Origin: Globisporangium splendens
Taxonomy: Eukaryota > Oomycota > Peronosporomycetes > Pythiales > Pythiaceae
DNA: 64,000 bases
Direction: 5' to 3'
Assembly: GCA_006386115.1 (NCBI GenBank)
Contig: VFIW01000077.1
Location: 1-64,000 of the forward strand
The stretch's first letter is position 1. Each line of letters opens with the position of its first letter. Positions 54,215 to 63,658 of the stretch are shown here, one piece after another. The notes under the pieces are model-generated. The model did no database searches, was not told the DNA's origin, and saw only the letters and a list, made by a program, of their open reading frames with translations. Both the position numbers and the translations under genes were made by a program.

Positions 54215-54646
54215 ATGTTCGCCAAAGCCTCCGCTCTTCTCGCTCTCGTAGCCTCGACAACGTTGGCTTCGATGGTCCAAGGTTACGGCTACAACGACTA
54301 CAATAACTACGGCGGCTACAATAGCTATGGTGGCTATGGTGACTATGGTGGCTATGGTGGCTATGGTGGCTATGGTGGCTATGGTGGCTATGGTGGCTAC
54401 GATGGCGTGAGCAACTACAACGACTACTATGGCAACAACTACTACGGGTTGGACTACGACTATGGCTACGGCTATGGCAAGAACGACTACGACTATGGCT
54501 ACGGAAAGAAGATGAAGAAGCATCATGGCTACCGCAAGAGCTACGACGACTACGGCGGCTATGGAAGCTACGGCAAGAAGTACGGCGGCTATGGAGGCTA
54601 CGGCAAGGACTACTATGGCAGCTACAACAGCTACTACTCGGTCTGA
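54215..54646 (+). CDS. GYG4, secreted Gly/Tyr-rich protein
   Basis: The 143-residue product is the same protein as GYG3, on the opposite strand. The ATG at 54215 begins MFAKASALLALVASTTLAS; it ends in YYSV. The 3' flank is the reverse complement of that of GYG3. Because its upstream region is novel, its expression could differ from its siblings. It forms the inner head-to-head pair of the inverted repeat with GYG3 (starts 754 bp apart). Confidence 0.85.
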   Translation: MFAKASALLALVASTTLASMVQGYGYNDYNNYGGYNSYGGYGDYGGYGGYGGYGGYGGYGGYDGVSNYNDYYGNNYYGLDYDYGYGYGKNDYDYGYGKKMKKHHGYRKSYDDYGGYGSYGKKYGGYGGYGKDYYGSYNSYYSV

Positions 54647-54951
54647 AAGCCCTTGTTGATGTAATCTCGCCCACCCTCTCCTAGTTGTGTCTTGTGATAT
54701 CGTATCGCGTGCATCGTGAATAAATAAAAGGCGTTTGTCTCTATAGGATATCCTTATGTTCGCTTGCACCTCAAATGTCCATGTCAGAAGGACATCTACT
54801 CACAACTGATTCTGATCCTACACCAGCATTCTGAGTACCTTCCTTATGTGGGCCACACACATGTTCTACAATATTAATGTGGCTCACCGTATTTCGAGCC
54901 CATGCTGCTTGCCGGAATCAGTCATTTCCGCAGCTCACCAGGAACAACAAC

Positions 54952-57063
54952 ATGGTGCGTCCCTCATTTGACAGGTGCCATGCTACGCGCACAGCGCTCC
55001 ACAGACTGCACTACAAACGCGCATAGTACTAACTGCATGCTCCTGCGCATGCTGATCCCCTATAACTGCTATGTTGGTGCCCTGTAGGTGCGCATTCGGA
55101 CGCCGCAGAGGTTCGCGGTGGGCACTCGCGTGGCAAATCCGCTCGAGGGCCGCACGGGCCAGATCGACGCGTACGACGCGGACACGGGGCTCTACTCGCT
55201 GCTCTTCCACGACGGCCACCGCGAGGAGCACGAGGAGGCGAGTGCCGAGAAGTTCGTGATCAAGACACCATCGGCGCCAGCCCAGCGCCTTCGCTCTTCT
55301 TCGTCGGGTGGCAATAACCCCGTTGGCGGCACGGGCGATGGATCCGCTGAGGACCCGTACAAGCTGATCGGCGCCGAGATCCCAAAGACCGCGACGAGCT
55401 ACGACAACCAGAAGATCGTGTTGCTGGGCTACGTGTCGTCGTACTTTGACGACGCCAAGAAGTACCGCGTCGGCTTTTCCGACGGCACGGTCCAGGAGCT
55501 GAGCGCCGAGGACGCGAAGGCGCAAGTCGAGGCGCATCTCAAGACCCAAGCAGCCGCGAAAGAGCAGGAGAATGGCGAGAAGAAGAAGCGCAAGAAGCGA
55601 GAGAATGAGGACGGCGACAAGTCCAAGAAGAAACACAAACACAAGAAGCACGCGGAGCAGGAGACCGAGAACAACAAGGACAAAGACAGGGATGGCGATC
55701 AAGAAGAGGAAGTACAGCTGAACTGCATGAAATACCCGAGCCGCACGGCTGCGTACACGATCGTCCGGAAGGTGCTGTGCGTGATTCTCGCGCAAAACGC
55801 GATCAAGAAGATGCGCACGGAGAAACAGATCGCGGTTTTGAACAATGAAGACATCAAGGTATGGACGCACGCAGTGACAATGAGCTGATGCCTTGTTCTG
55901 ACTGCGCGTGTGTGTTTGTTTGCGGTGTATTATGGCAGCCGAAGCGCGCGTTGGAGAGCTTTGCGGAAGCAGGAGGCCTCACGTGTCTGCAGAAAGTGCT
56001 GGTGATCTGGATGCGCAACCCGCAGACCCATCCGGGTGTGCTGCTAATTCTCAAGGTACGGTAGCTAATCCACTCGCGTTGTTGCTGCAAGTGCTGCGTT
56101 GCTTACTTGTTGTGAAATTGGCGGACGTAGGTGCTCGCTACGCTTCCAGGTGTGACCTCGGATTTGGTACTGCAGAGCAACATTGGGCGTACGCTGCGCG
56201 GTATCACGAACGCGTGTCAGACGATGGACCACGTCGACCAAGTGCTGGGCGATCTCGCCGAGTGGATCATTCGGTCCTGGAAGCGCAACGTGATCCAGAA
56301 GGGGTTGAACATGTCGACGAAGGACATGATCAAGGACAATTCGAGCGAACTACTGCGCTCCGCGAGCGTCCCGTTGCTCTATGTGCCTCCGCCACCCACG
56401 TCGGAGAAGCACATGACCGAGAAACAGGCGATGACGAATCATCTGCGCAGACTCTTGACGACCACGATTGCGGAGAAAGATGCCGAGGACGAAGAAGAGG
56501 AAGAAATCATCATTTTGCCGCGCTTCAACTCGCTCGGCTCCGAAGACGCACGCCGACCGCGTCGCCAGGCCATTTTGATCGACTCGCTCGCATCCAGGAT
56601 CAATCGCGAGCATGATGAAGGTCTGAAAATCCATCAACAGCGACTCGAAGCTGAAGCCAAGGCTCAAGCAGAAGCTGCCGCTACTACCGGCGCAGCAGGT
56701 GAATCTGGTGCGACAGCTGGAGGTAGTGTAGCTCACATCATTCTCGACCGAGCCAAGTCCATTTGGGATGCCGATGGCAAGGACGAGGTTGCAATCGGAC
56801 GGCTCAAGTTCGGACGACCGCAGATCTTGCAGTTCAACCGGAACATCGCGGTCGTGAACCTCTTGGCGACGGCGCGGACGCGGATCTTTGCTAAGCAGCA
56901 GACGATCGGACTCGGTGACGACAACGGAGGACTCGACAACGACGAGGATGACGTGCCTGCCGTGGAGTTGCCGCCGCCGAACAAGACCGCGGCGCCGAAG
57001 AAGTCCATTTTGAAAACGAGTGACGAAGAAGTCATCCCGGCCTCTCAAGTCAAGTGGACATGA
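54952..57063 (+). CDS. X3, inverted copy of the Tudor-like/TFIIS-N gene
   Basis: Exons 54952-54954 (ATG only), 55088-55858, 55939-56055 and 56131-57063 give 607 residues. Introns are 133, 80 and 75 nt, all GT-AG, with the first directly after the ATG. It shares GEKKKRKK with X2 and has one private change (REEHEE for REEREE near residue 48). Domains: Tudor-like N terminus, Lys-rich nuclear signal, TFIIS N-terminal bundle across exons 2-4, and acidic C terminus with a Glu run (AEDEEEEEII). An in-frame alternative ATG at 54902 exists upstream but its frame does not splice cleanly into exon 2. Confidence 0.8.
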
Positions 57064-57526
57064 TCAGGACGAAAGCACAAACCATATTTTTATTCTCTTT
57101 TGTTTGTGTCTAGATGCGGAAGGCCAAGGAGCTGCAAGAGAAACCGAGTTTGTATGTGTCAGATTTTGACATTTGAGTGCGTCAACATAATAAAACAAAG
57201 AACAGTGAAGGTGAGTTGTTGGTAGAGCTTTGAAAACTGTGTCGTGGGGTTTTCTAGATGGGTGCGTTTGTGCCTGATTTTTGGTACTGTACCACAAGGT
57301 TGAGATTATGCCACAATGTCAACAGAAGAGGATTGAGAAGAAGAAACCTGCAAGAGAACTGGATCTGGTGAAATCATTATGGAAGGCATTGGCGAAAGAA
57401 CATCCTGCGAGAGAATGAGAGCGGTGTGCAGTCAAATCTATCAGTCTAGCTGACGACCTCCTCCCTCACCTTTGTCTTCTGACCCTGAGCGAACGAAACA
57501 ACCAGCTCGACTCGCTGGATCATAGT

Positions 57527-57542
57527 GCTCACTTCCAATTTC
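57527..57542 (+). promoter_or_regulatory. Inr/FPR core promoter of GYG5
   Basis: GCTCACTTCCAATTTC on the plus strand, about 75 nt before the ATG and preceded by the full family spacer. Confidence 0.82.
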
Positions 57543-57615
57543 TCCGTCTGCCCAACAGATCAGCTCAACACCTTCGTCCCGCAAGAACTCCACCTCCCTC
57601 ACTCTCTTCGGAACC

Positions 57616-58047
57616 ATGTTCGCCAAAGCCTCCGCTCTTCTCGCTCTCGTAGCCTCGACAACGTTGGCTTCGATGGTCCAAGGTTACGGCTACAACGACT
57701 ACAATAACTACGGCGGCTACAATAGCTATGGTGGCTATGGTGACTATGGTGGCTATGGTGGCTATGGTGGCTATGGTGGCTATGGTGGCTATGGTGGCTA
57801 CGATGGCGTGAGCAACTACAACGACTACTATGGCAACAACTACTACGGGTTGGACTACGACTATGGCTACGGCTATGGCAAGAACGACTACGACTATGGC
57901 TACGGAAAGAAGATGAAGAAGCATCATGGCTACCGCAAGAGCTACGACGACTACGGCGGCTATGGAAGCTACGGCAAGAAGTACGGCGGCTATGGAGGCT
58001 ACGGCAAGGACTACTATGGCAGCTACAACAGCTACTACTCGCACTAA
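57616..58047 (+). CDS. GYG5, chimeric secreted Gly/Tyr-rich protein
   Basis: The product has 143 residues. The signal peptide and the long GGYG tract match GYG3/GYG4, but the last codons (YYSH) and the following 100 bp match GYG1 and its flank. The copy therefore joins a GYG3-like body to a GYG1-like end, as expected from unequal crossing-over or gene conversion between array members. The frame is intact, and promoter and leader are complete. Confidence 0.85.
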   Translation: MFAKASALLALVASTTLASMVQGYGYNDYNNYGGYNSYGGYGDYGGYGGYGGYGGYGGYGGYDGVSNYNDYYGNNYYGLDYDYGYGYGKNDYDYGYGKKMKKHHGYRKSYDDYGGYGSYGKKYGGYGGYGKDYYGSYNSYYSH

Positions 58048-58213
58048 AGTACCTGCCAACCTCATCCCCAGTCGTGCGGTTGTACATGTAGCCTGTGTAA
58101 GGTGCGTTTCGTAAGAAAGGGTCATGAATAGTAAAACTAGTTTCTTTGTCTAGCACTATACTAGTCGTCTTCGGCTGAGATTCATAGTTGCTATATAAAT
58201 GAACATTCAAAGT

Positions 58214-58730
58214 CTACAGATTGAATTGTGCGAGTGCGATCGCAAACGCCTGGAGCGGTGTCAGAGGCGCACGGAAGTCCAAATGGAATTTCTTATCGTC
58301 CACTTTACCGAATTGTAGATAAACGGTCTCAGCGTCTGCTTTCGAGGCTCCGGCATTTCCGCCACTTGACTGCCGCACTAGTTGAAAGTTCTTGATCGAC
58401 GGGACCGACACGCGGCCGTTGAAGTTGAGGCGGTAAAAGCCATTATGAAAGAGTGGTTCCTTGTTTCAAACACCTGAAGCGCACTTGCCGGCATCCTTGA
58501 TGACGATCCAGAGGCGCGGCTGCTCTTGTAGAGATCGATGAGCAGCGACGACGACGTCGCGTTGATGTTGGCGACAGCCAGACCCTTGATCTCCTGGCGT
58601 TTGACCGAGAGAGGCGGGTGGCTCGGGTTCTCGCTCCCACAGGAAATCAACACCAAGGATCCGCAGGCAAGTAGAAAGAACGCCACTCTTTCCCCCGTTT
58701 TGAACAGAGAATTGATAATGACGCAACATG
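58214..58730 (-). pseudogene. Tubby-like protein fragment with frameshift
   Basis: The C-terminal 60 codons carry strong tubby-domain signatures: FYRLNFNGRVSVPSIKNFQL, VYLQFGKVDDKKFHLDFRAP and LTPLQAFAIALAQF, ending at TAG 58214. Upstream, homology continues in another frame (PASALQVFET): a single missing base near 58460 (ACAAGG for ACAAAGG) breaks FETKEPLFHNG. Further upstream the frame reads GSLVLISCGSENPSHPPLS and then fades near the ankyrin exon, with no start. Tubby domains bind phosphoinositides. It is probably a truncated pseudogene; an undetected intron cannot explain the frameshift inside this motif. Confidence 0.72.
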
Positions 58731-58743
58731 CTAGGGTGAGACG

Positions 58744-59574
58744 ATGTTGACGCTCGCAGCCGCGCATGGCCGTGCCAAAGTGGTCAGCATACTTTGCCAG
58801 ATTAAAGCTGATCCGAGGATCGAGAACGCCAAGGTGAGGTTGAGAGGACGAGGAAATCGATGTTGCCTTGTGCCGCTCTTAGCTCATGGCTCTGCCTTCC
58901 TCGTTTGTTTCCTGTCTAGGGTTGGTCGGCCGTGCACGTTGCGGTGGCGTACAACAACACCGACATTCTGGAAAGTTTCATCGCTCTCGGCATCAACGTC
59001 GATCAACCAGACGCGCGCTTGGGGTACACGCCGCTCCACTTGGCGGCATCCGTTGATAATACCAACGTACTCAAGTACTTCCACGACTCAGGAAAAGCGG
59101 ACTTCATGACCAAGGCCAAGAATGTAAGAATAGCGACTACCTTGCCTTGTAATTTCTTGCTGAGAAAAGTTGCTGATTGAGATGGTGGTGCATCTACAAA
59201 TCCGCAACAGGGGTTCGCGGTGCTGCACGTCGCATCAGTGCATGGATCGGAGCAGTGCGTCACGTTCCTGTTGACCAAATACTCAGAATCGAAATACCTG
59301 TACGATGCGGTTCTGCACGAAAATCCTGCGCACAAGGCTGCGAAGCACTTGCACCCGAGTGTGTACACGCAACTGGTCGCGCATGGAACGCAGGATAACG
59401 TTGAACACCTACAAGTACGTGCTTGTTGTCTCTGTTTTGTTGTTCGATCGAATAAATGGGCTGATGTTTCAGAGCGACAATAAATGCACGGTAGGACGAT
59501 ACTGCCAACGATTTTGCGACGTTCAACTCTCGCTATTACTACTGACTTATAGGCTTTTACCGGACGATAATTGA
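58744..59574 (+). pseudogene. Ankyrin-repeat gene lacking its 5' part
   Basis: Exons 58744-58833 (from the first ATG; frame open upstream to CTAG at 58735), 58920-59123, 59211-59414 and 59473-59574 join in phase 0 to about 199 residues. Ankyrin units are GETMLTLAAAHGRAKVVSIL, WSAVHVAVAYNNTDILESFI, YTPLHLAASVDNTNVLKYF and FAVLHVASVHGSEQCVTFLL. The reading starts within a repeat right after an acceptor-like ATGCTAG, so at least one upstream exon is missing and has been replaced by the tubby relic. The last exon (SDNKCTVGRYCQRF) is uncertain. It may still be expressed as a short form, but I favour a truncated gene. Confidence 0.55.
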
Positions 59575-60257
59575 TCGTCTAGTAAAGTTTCCAAGCTTGC
59601 AATATCGACGATAAGCTGCGATACAATGCTACTGGGCTGCTGCGTGTCTCCAATGACACTTGCTGGAGGACGGGCAGCGAGAATACAACTAGCCATTCTC
59701 CTGCTTATTTGGCGCTGCAAGCGCGGCGGATGAAAGCACTTTTCGTCGTTGTCATAAATTGCGCTCATTTTGAAAATCGTGGCACACAGTAAACAGCTCA
59801 ATCCATTCAATCGACGTGTCGCCGCGTTGTAGCCCGCGTACGTTCTGTTTCCGATCCAGGCATCTTTCTCCCATCCTGGATGGCGATCCCCATCTGAGAA
59901 CCGCAACTTTTGTCAACGTTTCGCAGTCGATACGCTCTGTAATGACTTCAAGGAAGCAATCAAACAGTTGCGGACAGTCAATTGCTTAGTGCACGTATGA
60001 GAAGAGGGAAAAGCTGATCTGAAGTTCAACGGACGGACAGTGTTTACTGGTCTCCCTGTAAACACGAACCGCATCATCCAACTTCAAGATGTCAACAACA
60101 TGGCTACACTTTGACCCCATTCGCCAAAATAACTCATTCTTAAGGCAATCAAAACAGCGTGTATCTCCACGTCAGCAGATCCCGTGTGAGCGACAAATAA
60201 CTGCAATCAGTCCACAAAGGTGAACTGGATACTCTCGCAAACGGCAAGTTGACGTCC
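59575..60257. repeat. Left copy of a local segmental duplication
   Basis: Parts match 61890-62505: TTGCTGGAGGACGG, AACAGCTCAATCC, TCCCCATCTGAGAA, and a nearly identical block of about 210 bp (60022-60235 versus 62294-62505). The left part may be derived from an old element, as short minus-strand frames in both copies share NRTY.GYNAATR and NGLSCLL patterns, but no known transposase is recognisable. Confidence 0.65.
60022..60235 (+). repeat. Near-identical direct repeat, copy 1
   Basis: The block starting AAGTTCAACGGACGGACAG is identical to 62294 onward for about 160 bp and very similar for another 50. It ends in the region that in the other copy leads to the SnoaL-like promoter. Confidence 0.9.
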
Positions 60258-60668
60258 GATGTTCCCAAGTACACAATCCGCCACGCCTGCGTCAGTCGTC
60301 AAGGGATGCAGCGACACGAGTGGTAGCAGCAGTCCGTGCGTGACGAAAGAGGTCTTGGAAGCCAACAAGGCACTTGCTGCTGCTGCGCTCGACGCGTTCT
60401 TCAACAAACGCGATGCGAGTGCCGTCGACAAGTATGTTGGTGCGACATATGTGCAGCACAGCCCGATGGCGGCTGATGGTCTAAACGCGCTGAAGGCGAC
60501 TTGGCGTGGAACCACAGCCGCGTCAGCGGCATCCCGGGCGTTCCAGTCTCGATCGCCGTGGACGTGTTCCACGTCAAGGACGGACGGCTCGTGGAACACT
60601 GGAATGTGTTGCAAACGGAAGTGACCGAGACGGCCAGCGGTCGTCCCATGTTCCCGATTGTCGCGTAA
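60258..60668 (+). pseudogene. SnoaL-like gene relic with internal deletions
   Basis: It matches the second half of the intact gene at 62759: MFPSTQSATPASVVKGCSDT, LEANKALAAAALDAFFNKRD, then after LNALKA a deletion of about 61 bp removes the middle of domain 2 and shifts frame. Homology resumes as WNHSRVSGIPGVPVSIAVDV to GRPMFPIVA and TAA at 60666-60668. Promoter, signal peptide and domain 1 are absent: the upstream repeat joins directly to the inter-domain linker, implying a second deletion of roughly 670 bp. It is a dead duplicate. Confidence 0.88.
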
Positions 60669-62676
60669 ATAAATACGAGCGTGGACAGCCTCGCTGTAGC
60701 CGATCCGTATGAGGGTTTAGCACCGAATGTATGCTCATGTCCATACTCACTCGCTATAGCACTGATCGGAGGCTGCTAGATAAGCGACGAATCTCAATTA
60801 CATGGCATACTAGTTTTGTTCGCATAATTGTCCTTTAGTTAGTTTCTTAGTATTGACGAGTGACAGCACACGTGCTTTCAGCTGGAGTCCGAGGTTGTGT
60901 GCAGCATACACAGTTCATGGATATGTCCGAGCAGGTGGGCACGCGGTCTATATTTTGCAGTTCATTGTGCTACGTCAATATCAGCCATTTTGCTTTTTAG
61001 CTTGGTAATGATTTGGAGTTTACTCAGGCACTTGGTGGCTTTGTCTGTGGATTCGCTCGTTCAAACAACACGGAGAAAGCTGCGAGCACCTCAATCCACC
61101 TTCTAATACATCCGCTGTTCGTGGCCTTGTGCGTCTTGCGTGAGAGCCAAGCGCATCCTGTCCTGGATGGTGTACTCCTGCTGAATTAAATAAACTTCTT
61201 CAAGCCTCAAATGACTACTTTTGTGTAGCATTCGCTGTTCATGCTCTCTCTGTCAGTCTACGCCGTGAATATGGTTGACAGTCATGTCGCGAGGTACCGA
61301 TGCGCCCGGAGGTATGTGATTGAAGTGCTCTCGGCGAAAGCAGAAAAAGGAAATCGGTGACTCTGTACGACTGTATACAAGTCATTCGTTCAACTTCAAG
61401 GTGACAACGACATGGCTACACTCATCACAATAATCGCTCGTCGTTTTTTCATAATCAAAAGTAACCAAGACCCTAGCCGTTGGACAGAGGAGGAAATCTG
61501 TGCCGACTTGCGCTGCAGTCATTACTGTACCGTACGATTACAGTCATTCCGATGCCGTGACACATCAAAGTGTCCTGCGTCCGATCCCTAGAGAGTCGAC
61601 TACAGCCACTCCATTGCTGTCGTCGCAGGGATGGCGTGAAGAGCCAGGAGAAACGATAGGGTCTCGTGCAACTTTGGATCTCCAGAAGCGCTCTGAAAGT
61701 CTTGTGCTGCTGAAAATTGGGAGTTGGTGGCGCGACATGCTACTGCAGGGAGTCTGCCATAGTATTGTGTTTCGTGTACGTTTGATGCCAAAGGTAATAC
61801 CGAAAGTCTTCCAGAGAGTTTCGAACGGCGAAAATGTAGTCCACAACGACGGCGAGTTGACTTGGGCTGCTCCAATAATTTAATCCACAGGTTCTCAAGA
61901 TTGTATCCTCATCGGCACTTGCTGGAGGACGGCCATTCGAAATTGAACTAGCCAATGTCCTGCTTCTCTTGGTGTTGTGTGCTCCGTGGACTGAGGCTCT
62001 TCACAGATTGCGCGCTTTTTGAAAAAGAGCGTGATGCATGTACGCAGTAAACAGCTCAATCCGTTGCATCCGCGTGTCGCTGCGTTGCACCCTGTGTACG
62101 TCCTGTTTTCCGACCCAGGCATCCTCTTCGCTGAATCCAGGCATTCGTCTCCCATCCGCGATGACGACTCCCCATCTGAGAATCACACATTTAGCAGCGT
62201 TTCTGTTGGCGCTCTCTGTGTCTCGATGGATACAATCAAATGGTTACGCGTGATCAAATGCTTAGTACATTGTGCAGGTGTGGAGAAAACGGAAAAGTTC
62301 AACGGACGGACAGTGTTTACTGGTCTCCCTGTAAACACGAACCGCATCATCCAACTTCAAGATGTCAACAACATGGCTACACTTTGACCCCATTCGCCAA
62401 AATAACTCATTCTTAAGGCAATCAAAACAGCGTGTATCTCCACGTCAGCAGATCCCGTATGAGCGACAAATAATTGCAATCAGTACACAAAGCTGAACTG
62501 GATACCGTACAAATCGTGATGCTGTGCGGCAGTGAGGTGACTTGACGAACCAGTTTCTTCAGACTGTGCGTATTGTGTCCGATTAGCTCATGGATCCTCA
62601 CACTTTCAGCCAGCAACTTTCTTTTGTTTCGTCGTGCTTCGCTACACTTCTTCGCTGCCGCAGTTCATACCTCAAG
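60669..62676. other. Repeat-rich region without intact genes
   Basis: The first 350 bp match the 3' flank of the intact SnoaL-like gene (GATCGGAGGCTGCTA; TCAGCCATT). About 61890-62290 matches the left duplicate. The middle (61100-61880) has open frames on both strands without motifs, possibly an insertion or old element. The block 62294-62505 is the second copy of the direct repeat. Confidence 0.5.
62294..62505 (+). repeat. Near-identical direct repeat, copy 2
   Basis: Partner of 60022-60235, offset 2272 bp, same orientation. It lies upstream of the intact SnoaL-like gene and defines the left part of its duplicated promoter region. Confidence 0.9.
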
Positions 62677-62692
62677 CCTCATTTTTCAATTT
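62677..62692 (+). promoter_or_regulatory. Inr/FPR core promoter of the SnoaL-like gene
   Basis: CCTCATTTTTCAATTT matches the oomycete consensus at 15 of 16 positions and lies 67 nt before the ATG. It is one of the clearest core promoters in the window. Confidence 0.85.
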
Positions 62693-62758
62693 CCGCCTTA
62701 ACACTCAAGAACCTCCAAGTCTCCTGTTGCCCTCACTGCCACCCAAGCCAAGCTCAAG

Positions 62759-63658
62759 ATGAACCTGTTCACGATCTGTACCGTTGCTTCGTTTGCAACT
62801 TTCGGCTTCGCGTCAGCTGCATGCCCGGTCGACAAGATCCTCGAAGCCAACAAGGCGCTCGTCCGAACTGCCCTTGATGCGACCTTCAACCAGCACGACG
62901 TCAGCGCCGTCGACAGGTACTTTGGCCCGGAGTACTTGCAGCACAACCCATTCGCGCCGGATGGCATGGATAGCATGAAGGCGTTCATCGCTACTCTTAC
63001 TGAGGGCCAGTCGTACCAAATCGGCGCCGTGTCAGCCGAAGGCGACCTCGTGTGGAGCCACAACCGCATCCCAAACGGAAACGCGTCGATTGCCGTCGAT
63101 ATCTACCGAGTCAAGGACGGAAAGATCGTGGAGCACTGGGATATCGTGCAGACTGAGGTCCCAGTGTCACAAACGGTGAGTGGACGTCCAATGTTCCCCA
63201 TTACGCAAACCGCCACGCCTGCGTCAGTCGCCAAGGGATGCAGCGATACGAGTGGCAGTAGTCCGTGCGTGACGAAGGAAGTGCTGCAAGCCAACAAGGT
63301 TGTTGCCGCGGCTGCGCTCGACGGGTTGTTTAACCGGCGTGATCTAAGCGCTGTGGACCGGTACTTTGGCACGACGTACCTGCAGCACAACCCCTTTGGA
63401 TCAGATGGTCCCGAAGCGCTGAAGGCATTGATCAGTTCGCTGCCGGCAGCCACGAGATACGAGATTGGTGCACAGATTGCTGACGGCGACTTGGTGTGGA
63501 ACCACAGCCGGGTCAGCGGTCTCTCCGGCCTTCCAGCCTCGATCGTCGTGGATGTGTTCCGCGTCCAGGACGGCAAGATCGTGGAACACTGGGATGTGTT
63601 GCAAGCGGAAGTGACCGAGACGGTGAGTGGCCGCCCCATGTTCCCGATTGTCGCGTAA
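62759..63658 (+). CDS. Secreted protein with two SnoaL-like domains
   Basis: The single exon encodes 299 residues. Signal peptide MNLFTICTVASFATFGFASA is followed by two homologous domains of about 120 residues (roughly 22-140 and 165-299). Each has ANKALVRTALDATFNQHDVS-type helix, YLQHNPFAPDG, a DLVWxHxR strand, VDxxRVKDGKIVEHWD and the closing SGRPMFPI. The pattern YxQHNP ... GDxVxxH ... DxxRxxDGKIxEHWD is that of the SnoaL-like (NTF2-fold) family, whose members include small cyclases and uncharacterised proteins. The linker is Thr/Ser-rich (TQTATPASVAKGCSDTSGSS). Secretion is unusual for this fold; an extracellular function is unknown. It was internally duplicated before the relic at 60258 arose. 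Confidence 0.85.
   Translation: MNLFTICTVASFATFGFASAACPVDKILEANKALVRTALDATFNQHDVSAVDRYFGPEYLQHNPFAPDGMDSMKAFIATLTEGQSYQIGAVSAEGDLVWSHNRIPNGNASIAVDIYRVKDGKIVEHWDIVQTEVPVSQTVSGRPMFPITQTATPASVAKGCSDTSGSSPCVTKEVLQANKVVAAAALDGLFNRRDLSAVDRYFGTTYLQHNPFGSDGPEALKALISSLPAATRYEIGAQIADGDLVWNHSRVSGLSGLPASIVVDVFRVQDGKIVEHWDVLQAEVTETVSGRPMFPIVA

Larger units (their letters stand above)
46166..58150. repeat. Composite tandem and inverted duplication of GYG and X genes
   Basis: The left arm (46166-53913, minus-strand genes) reads GYG1, X1, GYG2, X2, GYG3, then a truncated piece of the X downstream region; X1 and X2 are offset by exactly 3396 bp. The right arm (54122-58150, plus-strand genes) reads GYG4, X3, GYG5 and is the reverse complement: positions in X2/GYG3 and X3/GYG4 sum to 107676. 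X copies differ by only one or two residues. The right-arm end matches the flank beside GYG1 (46166-46268) with about three substitutions in 100 bp. Recent duplication, gene conversion or an assembly problem could explain the near identity. Confidence 0.9.
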
